A program made the position numbers and the translations under genes. The notes beneath the pieces are model-generated. The model was given only the letters and a program-made list of their open reading frames with translations, searched no databases and was not told where the DNA came from. A stretch of DNA of 64,000 nucleotides from the NCBI RefSeq assembly GCF_002443255.2, contig NW_019211454.1, forward strand, positions 17,017,037 through 17,081,036. Direction: 5' to 3'. This stretch comes from Varroa destructor (Eukaryota; Arthropoda; Arachnida; Mesostigmata; Varroidae). Positions 45,569 through 58,429 of the stretch are shown piece after piece (position 1 is the stretch's first letter; each line of letters starts with the position of its first letter).

Positions 45569-45906
45569 TCAAGCGTATTTGCTTTCAATTAGACTAGAGA
45601 AAGCAATCTCGCTCGAAGAAATACAGAAAGAAAACCTTTGATTAATGAAATGAGCGGTACAGGTTAGCAAGCGCTTAGTAAAGAGGAACAAAGTGCCCCA
45701 GGCATCTGATCTGGAGCTATGCATCATGTCTCTGATGAGCCGCAATGGCGACAGAATCAACAATCGACTAGCATCATGGGTACGTATAATAGCTGAAACA
45801 AAATGAGCCAATACACGACTTCCGTGCAAAGGATCAGTGCGTAAACCAGTCAGATGAAGCTTAGCTGTATGATATGAACGTATTTGGAGTATGTGCGTAG
45901 CCTTCA
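45569..45906 (-). CDS. Unrecognised protein, terminal exon candidate
   Basis: A 111-residue minus-strand frame follows TTTTGTTGAGAAGGATTATTAG and ends in TGA at 45,569. Content looks protein-like: HILQIRSYHTAKLHLTGLR, LAHFVSAIIRTHDASRLLIL, SPLRLIRDMMHSSRSDAWG, FINQRFSFCISSSEIAFSSL. The acceptor is weaker than that of the exon at 46,618 because purines interrupt the tract. No family was recognised. Length is near the upper end of what chance gives in this window. Confidence 0.33.
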
Positions 45907-46275
45907 CTAATAATCCTTCTCAACAAAATGTTTATTGAAATAAGCTTAAGTGCCATGTCAGACTTAGTATTTTGTCGTTACTCTTGTAAAAAACATAGTA
46001 GCAAATTTAAAAATAAATTAATTATATGATTCATTTTTGTCGGCTAAAGGCCGACTCGTGAGGCGCTACAGAATGGCTGCTATACACAGGTTTAATATTA
46101 AAGCATTTAAATATTCACTTCGTATTTAGCGAATGCTCTGAACTTTGGCCGTACTTTGTTTTAGCGTTGTTTGTCGTACCTTGAAAACGAAAACGGAGTA
46201 CCGAAAGGCGTGCATTACGTTTTATATTTGGCACGATAATAGGCGCTCATAATCACTTCACAATCAATCTAGATA

Positions 46276-46618
46276 TCAGTGCTGCGGAAAACTGTCTGGA
46301 CAACTTAAAAGTAAAATAATTAGAAGCCTGGAGAGCTCGCAGTAGGGATTGTGCTGAGAAAAGGGCAAATGCATAAGTTGTTTTAGAAGAACGCGCCCTG
46401 AAAGGATTAGCGGGATTTGTTTCAACGTGTCACTGCACGTGATGATACGTGAATATGACGTACGGGCAAAAGCACGATTGTTGGAGTAGGGCTTCAAAAA
46501 TGAGTCCAGACCAAAGAAAGTTGCAAGATCCACATTGAGCTCGAAGCTTCTTTCCACCGTTTTTTTGAACAGCAGATAATTGTGTATAACAAACTGATGC
46601 TGAATAGTTCTTGTGTCA
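46276..46618 (-). CDS. Unrecognised protein, long terminal exon
   Basis: The minus strand has a strong acceptor (GTTCCTTTTGGTATTCTTCAG) at 46,619-46,620, followed by a 113-residue open frame to TGA. It includes IQHQFVIHNYLLFKKTVERS, FELNVDLATFFGLDSFLKP, RTSYSRIITCSDTLKQIPL and a hydrophobic LLIILLLSCPDSF near the C-terminus. It enters in phase 2, so it is not a first exon. A second long minus-strand exon candidate lies downstream at 45,906-45,569, but the TGA separates them and no good donor precedes it. They are probably different genes or one is spurious. Confidence 0.42.
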
Positions 46619-47758
46619 CTGAAGAATACCAAAAGGAACTTTAAATGCTGTCCGCCAAAATAAATCTAAACTCTAAGAGAAAAAAAATCGAAAGTTCTCG
46701 CTACGATAGTGCACCAGCACACATAGCATTATTTACATCATAATTTCTTGCAAAATGCGGTGCCTACGTTATCCTAACCTCCATATTCACGCGATCTAGC
46801 CCTCCCTCTAGCCGTTTTCTTCTTCCAAATCATAAAAATACATATCTGCTTTGAAGTAATTCAAAAAATGTCGAGGAAAAACTCATATCAAAGTTAAGGT
46901 CCTTTCGTACGACTTACTTCAGAAACTGATGGCATCAGTGTGATGAACATAACTAGGATTGCTTTGTGAGGAGAAACTTTTGGAAAATTTGGACTTGATT
47001 TGGCACAGAGCCAAATCCTCAACATTTGATGACAAAATTGGAATCGCGAAAAACATGTGTCCAGTTTGAAAAATAGGCAGCCTTCAAGTTGAACACATGT
47101 TGTTTACACCGTCCCGCTTTTTTTTACGGTGAACTTATTTATCATACCTATATACTTGCGTCTTACCTAAACACTAGGTCCGACGGCTATTATTCCAAAT
47201 GAATACAACACTGTGTATCGTCTACACCTACCAGATAGTCATGCAGGTCGTCTTGGTATAATCCAAGGCAGTAGGCTCGCCAGTCTGTGGCTAGTTATCG
47301 TATTGCGCGATCACCGACCTGAGGTTCGTCTTCTAATGTGCAGCTCAGGCCGTTGTATGCTTGATCTAATCAATACAACCCAACCCGGTGTCCGCAATTT
47401 GGGCAACGCTATATAGGTATGTATGAAAGAGAAAACGGTAAAGATTTACGAAGCATGATGCATAACGCTCACTCACAATTGACTTCTATCCATGGCCATT
47501 TCTTTAGGAAGCAGCGTGCTTTTCGAAAGCGTATGGTGTCCTGTGTGCGCTGACGGTTGGGTAAGCGAGGAGGTCCACACTGAATAGATATTTGGTGTTC
47601 AAGGGAACGAATACGTACTGAGGCGGTTACCAGGGGTCTCTGAGTTCCCCACTCCTTACCGTCTCCTTGCCTTCGTCGGTCGTCATACGACTGGGGGACT
47701 ATCAAACAAAACACACGGTGTTGAGCAATGCACATTGTGCCTGACCCTATGACACGAC

Positions 47759-48315
47759 ATGGTTTTTATATGTAGAGCCGGACATATAGATGACAGCTAC
47801 AGCGTTACTGTTAAGCTAAACATGAGCATAATTTGCGCTGTGATGTGCATCATTGTAAGAAGCCTATACTCGGAGAAAGAACTTGGTCTTTACTTGGATC
47901 ATCCCTACCAAAAATTTAGTGTCATTTACCTCCGTTGGGTCACTGGTCATCTCCTAAACTGGCTTGCACGCATCCAGCCCATTGCTCCTCTATCTGCTAG
48001 ACTCTATATGTCAGTCAGTCAAGGGCTGTTTTATACGATCGTGAGTTGTGCGGTGCCTGGCCCGTTATGTATCAACGACCCGACGTCTAACTCCCTTTCG
48101 TCAATGTTGTGCCAATGTTGGCAGCCTGTTTGAGCAAGCTATCGCCTCGCTTAAAGACTACCTCCACGTCCGTTCTCTCTCCCTCTGCCCTTCAATAGAA
48201 ATCGTTTTTGGAGCGAGCGAAGTCCTGGTATGTTGCGGACTCGTAGGATTCTCTATCTTTTTCTCTGATCTTCCGCTAGCTTGATCTTATCTTAGAGTCT
48301 GTACGACTTTGCTAA
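47759..48315 (+). CDS. Unrecognised small protein, three-exon model
   Basis: Model: exon 1 47,759-48,040 from an ATG, with 94 codons up to ATC/GTGAGT. Intron 1 is 94 bases. Exon 2 is 48,135-48,227, ending CTG/GTATGT. Intron 2 is 52 bases with a long pyrimidine tract (TCTTTTTCTCTGATCTTCCG before CTAG). Exon 3 is 48,280-48,315 and ends in TAA. All junctions are phase 0. The 136-residue product has a hydrophobic stretch near residues 22-35 (MSIICAVMCIIV) and a second hydrophobic helix-like part around WVTGHLLNWLARIQPIAPL. It ends SEVLLDLILESVRLC. The weak point is the acceptor of exon 2 (TGTTTGAG). If that is wrong, exon 1 reads on to its own stop at 48,133. No family recognised. Confidence 0.36.
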
Positions 48316-51300
48316 CAGGTAAGTAGCAGGCGTGTAGGCACGCCCAGGATCAGGTTCAACGCAGGACCAACACGAGAGGACTAACGAAGACCATAGGTCT
48401 GCTTGGGGACCCTTCTCCCAGCTACTAATAGTGTTGCTGTTGTCGTCGAATTAGATGGACGGAATAAACAATCACACTAATGCATAAACGCAAATGGACC
48501 CCGATACAGTACATGTGTTCAGAATTGTGTTCCAGGTACCTCTAGCAAACGGCTCAATAAAGGACACAACGGAAGTGGGCGATCGCATCGTACACAGTCA
48601 CGCAGTTCCGACGAATACATACATATGCACTTGCTGGTCCAGCTGATGGTGTAAGCTGCCAACGGGGAGAGGGCGGGCAAAATGGGGAGGCCAATCCGAC
48701 CCACTTGAAAGCCTTGACCATTACTTCAGCAGCTAGACAATCAACAGCCTAGACATTTAGTGCAGCGAAAAGCTAAGACGTTATAAGTAACAGGGTAGTA
48801 GCGAAAGGGACCTTCGTAGCAGAAGCCAGATGTATAATACGCGTTGATGATTACTCGGATAACGAGGTTTAGGACCGCATACTTGATTTCGATAAGTATG
48901 GACTAAAGTAAGTACGAACTGTAAGTAAGACAATGGTAGCGAACGTTGTAACAATTCATTTTTTTTTTGAACGATGCGACCTTTACTTGACAATTTTTTC
49001 ATCAAAAAATGTGCTTTCCTTTATTCGGCATAACTTTTTGCCAACACCACCCTTTAGAACAAATGCCAATGTATGATATGAGAAATATCGAGTCTAATAT
49101 ATTTAGATGCTTCGTAATCTGCCTCAGAGTTCTCTGTAAAAATTAGTTTATAATAAATTTATCAATAGATGTTTTTCAAGTGCGCTCAAAGTATGCCAGG
49201 GCTTATTAGAAACCCGGCCACAGACATGAACGTATCAGTCAGGATACAGTCGGTTTCTTCTAACAAACCAAGCACGTGGTCGCCTTTATGAAGGATGTGT
49301 GTTTTTGTTTCCAAAAAACATAGGTTTCAGTGGTCCTTATGAGAGGTTCAGATAGTAAGTAGTAGTCGAAAAACTCAAAATCTTATTTCCCAAAAAAAAT
49401 AAATCACTTTTGAGTTATGTGTTCGGTAACTTTGTAAAAAGCTCTTGTACGCAACCTAGCCACCATTGGCGGTCTGCGTCTACTCCTTTCTTTTCTAACA
49501 ACTTGAAGGACATCATATAGCGAAAATCTTCATTCTGGTACTCTGTATCCGTTTAAACAACTTTACAACAACAGATCGCATTCGACCAAACCTTACGCTA
49601 GCATCTAGCTACCACGTCATTTTCCCAAAACCAAGCCAAGTGCAACAAACATTTGAAATGAAGTAAACTCAGGTAAACCATTTAATATATAGTCAAAGTG
49701 TTTGTAATGTAGTTCAATAGTATGGCGTTTCCACGGGCTTACCAATAAAGTCGAATGGCTAACCAAATCAACTATCAACTACAAAAAAATTATAGCTATG
49801 ATAGAGTTAAAATGCATAACTAAATTCATAGAATACTTGCTAACCTTCAAGACTATGTTAAGCCTGACAGCAGTCCTGTAGCGGGCTCGAATGAAAAAAA
49901 AAGACACCCTTCCCTTAGCATCAATTTCAATGACTCGTTACCACTGAACTAGCCTAGGTACTTTCTGTAAGCTGACTGTTCTGGAAACCTTAAGCACTTT
50001 CTATATCCGGGCAGAAAAATTTGTTTTTACGGCTTATGAGGTTTTATAAGAGCCGTTCGATCTTGTAGCACGCAGCCAAATTCAATGCTGCAAGAATCAC
50101 TCTATTTACCTGTTTAGTTTAGGCCTCAACAGAAACACTCATGTCTGGCCTATTGAGTACACTTTTCATCAGGTAAGGTTTGCTACGTATGGTGAAAACG
50201 CGTTCACATTGACTGTGGCGACAGACTAGCTAATTCGGATGTTATTTCGCCTGTTAATTTCATTTATTTTTTTGTAAACGTGAAAACTTAAAAAAAACGT
50301 ACGTACTTGATAAAAAGTAGCCTTCAAAAGCATTTCTTGATCAAGAATCAAGCATTCAGACTGCAGCGTGTTCTACTAAATTAAAACGTTCAAAACCAAT
50401 CAGAGATCGACTAAAGTATCTGTGCATCCTGAAGCATGAAAGAATCACGTTTCTAAGGCTCACTTCGCTGTGCTTTCCCCATTTCAAGTGTTTGTTTCCG
50501 GCATTAAAAAGCACGCGATGTTTTTTGGGCGATGAGGTTATGTCGCGCATGAGTTCACTACGAAAAGCTTTTTTTTTTCTTTCCTTACGGATGCCATATA
50601 ATCTACGACATCATCATATGATTGCACGGGTTTGTAATGGCGCGTACAACGACTCAAATTATATGCTGGTCGATCGGTACACGGACTGATAAATTTGCTA
50701 CGTAAAGAAAAATCATTTTGTTTACTATCAAACCGCACTGTAATGAGTGTGTTGTTTTCACGTCTGCAAGAAAATGAATGAAATTAGCAGACGAAATAGC
50801 ATGGGAATCAGGTAGTCTGTCACGACGGTCGATGTGTATACATTTTCACCATACGTAGCAAGCCTTACCTGATGAAAAGTGTAAATACCAACAGTGAGTG
50901 ACGCTAATGTCAAATATATGCATTTTATTATATTAAATAAGAGAGATAATCCTCAAGTATTGCCCGCCACAACTTAACTCGATCCGCTATAACAACGTGC
51001 GCATCTTGTTCCGCGTGCACTTCGACGTGACCACCGACGAACCCATCAGGCAGTGGAAAAATATAGGCGTTCTTTTCTTTGCCATTCCACTGCCTGATGG
51101 GTTCGTATTCTATTATGAAGTCGCCTTTCTTGCAGCATTTCATACTCACGATCGACATCGGAATTATCACTTCGAAAGCGTTATAATAAAATTGGCTGAA
51201 TTTACAGACCACTTGTCACTTGAATCCATCAGTTCAGCGAAAACGACGTAATAGCTACCCTTACATTATCAATATTGATTTCTAAAGCCGAATCTATCAG

Positions 51301-52742
51301 CAGTAATCCATTAATTCTGGTGACATCTGTTTGCGAGCGGCGTCTGCTTGTGGGTCCACACAAGTTTGTTCGATAAATCTCACTCGATCCGCGTACGTTT
51401 GTAAATTATCGGGAGCCGATTCAAGGCGAACTACTGAGACGTTAGTGCCCCTAAGCCCAACGACAGTCTTGCCTAATGAATATCATGTTGGATGTGACTA
51501 AATATGTATATCGTATTGTATCCAACGAGAAAAAATCGATTGAAATATAAAAACGTATTGTGTGTTTAAATAGGTAGACGTCCAAGTCCTGTTGGAATAA
51601 AAAAATGTCAAGCGAATTTAACAACAGGCAGGAGTGGGAAATGACGCTATAAAGGCAGAAATCCAAATTTAGCTATATATCTATGATATTATAGAAACGA
51701 AAGACAACAATTGTAAACGCATATAACGGAAGCCAGCTTGTCTGGGCTTATACCACGGACCAGTAATAACTGCTATAGGAAGGTTAGATTTAGTCAAAAA
51801 TTTAGCAGACAAAGCAGAAGAGAATCAAACTTCAAGTGAAAAGCCAAGGCGAGTTTCGTCTATGAGCTGCGTGAGAGTGTGTAGCGGCCATACAAAACGT
51901 CACCGTGACTCTCTTAGATACACGGATGAGAACTTAACTAGCTGGCTTGATAATAGTATTAGAAAAGTGAGAGCCGAATGGCTTGCAGGGATTAGCTTAA
52001 CGGCGTGCACGATACTGAATGGGGGCAGGTAAAAGAATTTACATGCAAAATAATGGGACAGAGGAATAGGACGCATACAGCTAGGTTAAATAAAAGTGGG
52101 CAATGAACAACAATAAACGACGCCCGCCAGAAGTGACTTTCTTAACGTTCACGGTTCTAAAGGGCAGCATTAGATTTTCACAGAGTACTGTTATTTGTAC
52201 TCGTCTGCGGTGCTAAGAGAAGATCACCGTGCCTATACGACACTTTTATGGATAGGACGAAGTTATTGGAAGGCATTGTTATTGGTCGATCAGTTCTGAG
52301 CTCGTGCAATGTACCTTTTCCGTGTGTTCATTGGCAAGTCATCGATTCAAATCCGTCTCTGTGCTAAATCTGTTCTTGGAAGATAAGCCACTTAGATAAT
52401 GTTATGTATCGTTAAGTTAAATGAATAAAAACGTAATTACCAACGGCCATTTAGTATCCGTAGAAAGAATTGCTCCACCAGCGAGAACTAGCCGATTGAC
52501 AACTGTTACTTGTATAAGATATCCCTTCTTACAAAGACGTTCTCGTCGACACGAGCATTTTGGTCTGTGGGCGCTTCGATCGTAGTCGTCTCTCGTTGTG
52601 CTAACTTAAATAACTCAGATTTTTAGAAATCAACATTTATATGCACAATTAGCAAAACCATTTAAATAATAGATGCGATAATTAGATACTGCTAAGAAAT
52701 ACAATCTGATCATTAATCACTCAGCTTACGTTAATTTCCTAC
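48316..52742. other. Gene-poor stretch with the 22-bp hairpin
   Basis: Includes the inverted repeat at 51,037-51,106 and chance-length frames. A strong CAG/GTAAGT-type donor at about 48,318 just after the three-exon model has no matching exon that I can place. Confidence 0.45.
51037..51106. repeat. Perfect 22-bp inverted repeat with 26-base loop
   Basis: Arms 51,037-51,058 and 51,085-51,106 match exactly (arm begins ACGAACCCATCAGGCAGT). Just inside the loop AGGC/GCC can pair further. Size and shape resemble a miRNA-type precursor, but perfect pairing is more typical of an inverted duplication. Opposing frames (51,212-50,928 minus; 50,997-51,251 plus) stay open across it. Confidence 0.9.
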
Positions 52743-53255
52743 ATGGCCCATGCTTTCATGTTGGTAGCTGTGGAATTTTCCGAGAACTTTACAATGGCTG
52801 GAGAACAACGGCCGTCCCTCCTGCCATACTCTATAGTCTATTATTACAGAGCTCCTAGCATAATCCATGCGTCCCACATACGGCCAGTTGTCTCGATCGG
52901 AGGAACCACTGTGATCGTTAATAATGGCCTCTTTTCACATTGCACCATTACTATAAACTTGGCTAAAATAGCCAGTGAAAACGATCACGACAGCATCGGT
53001 ATGCTAATATACTTGGACGGCGTTGCATGCCTGTGGGCAAAGCGCATGGGCACTCTACTAGTCCCCATGCGCCTTTTGATGAGTGGCGTCGAACTTGTTA
53101 GATCTCTCCCAATCCAAGACGCTTATTGTCCAATAGTTAACGACCGATATAGTCATGCCTCTGTTTTGCGCTTGTTACTTAAGCCCTTACTTCGGAGGGA
53201 ACAAACACTGAATCGTATTGATTTCGGATCAAATCTGTTAAAAACTTGTCTATGA
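52743..53255 (+). CDS. 170-residue intact ORF, unrecognised
   Basis: ATG to TGA without interruption, the longest frame in the window that is not a shadow of the retroelement. It contains FSENFTMAGEQRPSLLPY, VVSIGGTTVIVNNGLFSHC, DHDSIGMLIYLDGVACLW and LRLLLKPLLRREQTLNRIDF. Residues of all classes are present. A hydrophobic segment spans roughly residues 84-112, over an internal inverted repeat (see 53,043-53,072). No TATA-like or splice context stands out. Chance expectation for one frame of this length is well below one but not negligible. Confidence 0.3.
   Translation: MAHAFMLVAVEFSENFTMAGEQRPSLLPYSIVYYYRAPSIIHASHIRPVVSIGGTTVIVNNGLFSHCTITINLAKIASENDHDSIGMLIYLDGVACLWAKRMGTLLVPMRLLMSGVELVRSLPIQDAYCPIVNDRYSHASVLRLLLKPLLRREQTLNRIDFGSNLLKTCL
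53043..53072. repeat. 9-10 bp inverted repeat inside the 170-residue ORF
   Basis: GCGCATGGG and CCCATGCGC are separated by about 13 bases (CACTCTACTAGTC), with an extra AA/TT pair allowed by one bulge. Probably incidental, but it lies inside the longest intact frame. Confidence 0.6.
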
Positions 53256-56200
53256 TTTTCAAATTGCGATCGGTTTCCTAAAGTTTTCATGATGTTTAAT
53301 GTCACTCAACTTCATTTTCCATTAAGTTTTCTGTTATTCGCTGCGTAACGTGTCATTAATCCATTGTTTATTAGACGACATAAATTTCGATTGGTGGATC
53401 AGCTTTGTTTAATTTCACGCATAAACTCGTCGTTTTAGTTATGAGATAATAATTAGACCACCTCCTGTATACGCAGAGTACGTCTACATAAACCTACTAC
53501 GTTCTCCCTTCAACAAAAAATGAGGTCGTAATTTAAACTACAGAAGCTCTCGCACGATATGGCCGATTGTCCGAAACATCGCAGATATTATTAGCCAACA
53601 TATTCAGTTTACATTAGCGGCAACAATCGAAGTGGCTGGTTATCTTTAATACAGCAATGTTGATCTGTACACTACTTGCCCGTCAAATGGTGCATGTTAT
53701 AACAATGACGCACAAGAAATCAATCGAGAGTCGCAGAGGAGCACCTGGAGGCAAATCTGGGCGTGAGAGGCGTTTATTAGAATATGAGCCCGTCGTCATT
53801 AGGTTCACACATCTACCGAATGATGAAACATACGGGGAAAAAGGACCCAGAATAGGAAACAGTGGCTGGCATAGGCCTTATATCGCAGGAGCACGTCAGT
53901 TGAACGCGGCGGATGCACAGGGTATAGACACCATAGAAGAAACAGGGCGGAAGCGGAAACTATCAGTTGCGATTGCTTGATATTCATATGTCCTATCCAT
54001 GCGCTTAATCTGACCACACAGGTTAGTACAATCTTGGACTTTGAGGTTCCGTAGCTTAGCTAGCTTCAACAAGAGGCGGCAGCTAGCTTATAGGCGAATG
54101 ATGGTAATATCTAGCCAGGGCAGACTAAACGCGACATTTGTCATTCCTACAAACGCACATTAGAACGCAACGAAGCGGGAGCAAAAAACTGAAAATTACT
54201 GGCAGCCCAAAGCCATCATGTTTAAAGGTCTGTGGAGTTCAACGTATATGTGCCAGATCGTGTTGGTAATTTTTGGGGTGTACCCTAATAACATGAACGT
54301 TGTGCGGTCTTGAGTCGCTCTGAGCTTTATGCCGATGCCTGTTTAGTTCGGCGGTTGTGGCTACCCATCTATCGGGGAAAGATAATAATTTTTTTTTCCT
54401 ATTTCATCATTTGTCCGCTGAGTATTTGCTAGCCTTATAATGGTGCATCGTCGAGTGGTTTTTGTTGGTGTTTACAAATGTCTTATAGCGCGATGTTATC
54501 TTGTTTCCATTTATCATCGTAATTCCATTTATTATTCTGAGAGGTCTGTTCTATAGTACTCGAGGGGCAGAATTTGAGCTGACTGACTAGAAATTTGATT
54601 ATATATCATTGTCAAGCTCATTTTAATTAGCTTGCGTAACACGTATACCAAATCCTTTAACATCAGAAAGCTATTCTGGGTTTAATTGAAATATACATAA
54701 AAGTCGACGTATGGTATTCAGGAACTAAGAAAGTACAGTCTTTTCTACTATCTCTGGTAGAGTTCTAACACATTACGGTGTTGTCCTGAAAAGAGCCGTA
54801 TCGTCTTGCTGTCAGCTCGATAAAACCATTTTCGCGACTAGACCGTCACTGGGACGGCTCAACTAGTTTAAGATCTGCCTATCACAAGGGGACGACATAA
54901 TCTATGTAGTTGATGGCCATCTTTTAGAATACGTCGGTAATCATAGACACGTGACCATCTCTGGTTTGAATTTCAGCGACAGCAGATAGTTACTACGGCA
55001 CATTTTAACCAAACCATTCTACTGATTTGTTTAAAAAGCTCCTGCAGGACCCACTGAGAGGATAGCTATCATCAACAAATGGAAAGAAATATAGCATACA
55101 GTATCTTACATCGGCACTGACACTCCGCAATGTCAGCTTGCTCTTTTCGAAATTTGGCGGGACACTGAAGTGGGCTTAGTTATGCCGTCGGTCTTCTTCT
55201 AGATAACCCCCGTAGTAAACGCCTCACGGTTCAGATCCTCGATGATTTATTATAGAAGGGACCGAGAATCAGCCGCAAAAAATTATCCCCACACCGCGTT
55301 ATACCGATGTAGTACTTAGAGGTCACGCATGGACAATGTCACAAATGAAACTTGCATAGGAGGAGATACTTGAAGAAGCCGTTATCAGCCATTATCAAGA
55401 ACCGGTAATAAATCACACTAAAAAATGTTCTACTTAAACTCTTTTTGTCTATTAGTCCCATCTGGTACAAGCCATCCCAGCGATGTCTTTGCGCGTCCGA
55501 GTCTCGTTTTCAGAGCTATTTTGCGTTTGGGCAGTTGGGCTTTGAAAGAAACGTTAAATACAATACATCATTAGAAAAAAAATAAGTGATATCAAATAAC
55601 TTTTCAAAACCAAGCAACTTGTAACAATAATCATGAAATTAATCGTTTGCCTTTAACTTCCGTTGATATTTAGCTATCAGACTTACTATGCTTTCTCCTA
55701 ATAAGAATAGCACTGCGAAATCAACAGTAGAATCGCAAATAAATATAGTGTAACTTTATGCAGAATCTAAAGTTTTCGTTTAACTATACAAGTATCTTTA
55801 GTTTGCCTACGTTCGTAAAATAGGTTTGTAAAGAAGAACAAAATGAGGCAAACAATTCATATCATACGCGTAGGGAGCAGTAGAAGAAGCGTTTCAATAA
55901 AAACCCTCATCAGACGTTCCAGTAACCAATATCGTACAATCTTACGTACTTAGATCAATATCATATTCTCCCAATAACACCATCGTTGAAGCCCATTTTG
56001 CTATTAACTCTTCGAACAGAGAATAAATAGGAGTCCATAGGAGCAGATGCCCCCTGTCGAATCATCATCTGCTTAAACCACGTCTCTTGCTTTCCTTTGT
56101 TTTGTTACGCTCGGATATCTCGCTGCCATTGAAATAAACATCAATTTGCGTTGCACCATTTCACCAACCATGGCATGACATGATTGTAACTGTGAAATTA

Positions 56201-58206
56201 CAAATGTCACTCAAATATTTATGTTAGTTCTTGATGGTGGTCTTTTAGGCGCTGTTGTTAGATACTACAATCGAAAACATTTGTGACCAGCGTGTTTTCC
56301 CGTCCTCCTTTGAACATTTCGCAGCTGTGTCATATCAATGATCCTTTAACTAATCTGCTACAAAGCGGATGACAAGGATACTGTGGTATATAGTAAAACG
56401 CGTACTGAATATCAAAAGGATCTTGTATCATTACTGAACAAGCCGCAGTGAACGAACCAAGCATCCAATATGCATGATTGACGTAAGCGTCTGCCATGAG
56501 AAAACTACATGTGGGAATAACGATGTATCTTAATCAACGATTGCCTGCCATTTGCCTCTCATTGAAGAAAAACGCACATTATCCGGCTACTATTGCGTTA
56601 TGATAACAGTGCCCGTGTGGACTAATATCGCATACTTGTGTTCTCTCGTTCGTGAGGTTTTTATGAGTTTTCATGTGTGGCTGTTTGTATGTGGAACGGG
56701 TCATGGAACGGGTTGCCTTCAGGCAACACGGCCTCCAGCCCGCAATCTCTTTCGGGGTAATACCTAGTGACCTGGCTCGTTCAGCTGTTTACCTTCTAAG
56801 GTGATGGTGCGATCCGAAAGCGAACGTAGGCGCAGACGAAATGTACGTTGGAGTACAACAGGAAGCTAGATCGAGGTAAGGGCAGTGCGATTAAAAGAGG
56901 GACAAATTGGATAGCGTGAAGAAAAACTAAAAAAGTCTGTACGCAGATAATTCATACGTATTTGAAGTAATCCGCGGACGGGCCCAAATGTGAAGAAATT
57001 CGCTGGGTCTTTCTCATGGTTCAATATTGTGAGTTTAATAAGTGGATCTGCATCCGTGGATAAGTCTTTTCCTCTAAGCTATGTGTACTGAAATTTTGAG
57101 AACATACAAATAGGTTTTCGCACAGATACAAAATCGCACTACGTGGTAAAATGAAAAACAAATAGCAAACTGATGATAAAATTAGCCAAGGACAAAATTA
57201 CACAAGGTGAGGCCATTAAAACGAGAAAAAAACATGCACCGACAGATAAATCTTTCTCATGTTAATTACAGACACAGCCATTTCGAATGTCCAACATTAC
57301 CCTGATATTCCGACCATCGGTCATATTAAAAGCCATAAGAAAATTGTATGATAAGCGCTGAAATCGCTAGATAATTACACTATATAACACACTCCAAATT
57401 CAAGATTTTTTTAGCTTATTTGTTTCTTTGAATTTCGAATAATGGCCTTATTTCTGCCTGGTCTAGATCGAGCCTTTTTTTTTCTAGGTATAAAAACGCG
57501 AATTGCGATACAATAGCCAAGCGGGAACTGACCCGTACATTATAAAATTCAATATGAAATTTCGTATAGCTATGCTAGGATTCAGTCAGTCAAGTTGGCA
57601 TATAAGTACGGTACATATACGTAAACATTTGTGTAGCGTGATTATCTCGAGGAACGCAGTAATTGCACTGTTTCCTGCGATCCCTGTTACTTTTTGCTTG
57701 CCAACTTACGACCGTTATTAATGATAATTAAATCTATGCCCGAGAACGATTTGAAACTGATTTAAGCTGGATTCAACGGTTATTTGTTCTGGCCATAGTA
57801 TGGTTGGTCGTTTTGAAAACAGAGCATTCGGATTGATTTCGTTATGGCTGACACTGTTTTCTTACAGTTGTTGAAGTGTTTGCCGTCATTCGTCCTGCTA
57901 ATCTGCTTTGCAATTAGTGGTTACTTCCTGGCACAAATAAGGCCTGCTAGAAAATAGTTAGTTTCCTTTTTTGACATCCTCAAGGGAGATGAAGCCAACC
58001 CCCGAGGGGTTCCAGTTCTTGGGTGTCTTAGGTCTAACCGTTACAATTATTGTCTAGAGCGTGTGCTTGCTCACAGGTTACCAGTATCGCCTCTGCAGGA
58101 CGTAACGTTTCTATAAAAGGAAAGTCTGCTGAAACGGTTTTCGCCAGTTTGATGGTTGCCTTCAACATTCATTATTACTGGGTTTGACAAACAGAGTGGA
58201 TTGTAA
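53256..58206. other. Long gene-poor stretch
   Basis: One 107-codon basic plus frame (53,657-53,980; GAPGGKSGRERRLLEYEPVV) lacks splice support. A short direct repeat GGAACGGGTCATGGAACGGG with an adjoining GTTGCC/GGCAAC hairpin lies at about 56,693-56,735. Confidence 0.45.
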
Positions 58207-58429
58207 ACGTTGCTGAAGATTGCTGAGAAAAATAGGAAAAGCTCAAAAAATCAGTTCTCAAACGGAAAGGGAAGTCTTTTCGGCTATAGAGAAAAATCTA
58301 GAAAAACTGCAAAAAAAGAGCAGAAAGCAACGGCTTTCAACTTGGCGATGTCAACAAGTCGGCAACATTTGAATAGGTCGATTGTGAATAGTTGCAAGAC
58401 AGCGCGTCAAAAACTGTCAAAGATACGTG
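58207..58429 (+). CDS. Lys/Ser-rich exon candidate
   Basis: An open, strongly basic stretch of about 74 codons ends ATACGTG/GTAAGA, a good donor in phase 1. It reads LLKIAEKNRKSSKNQFSNGK, GSLFGYREKSRKTAKKEQKA, TAFNLAMSTSRQHLNRSIVN. Its composition resembles nuclear or ribosome-associated proteins, but A-rich DNA makes Lys-rich frames easily. No convincing acceptor upstream or next exon downstream was found. Confidence 0.22.
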
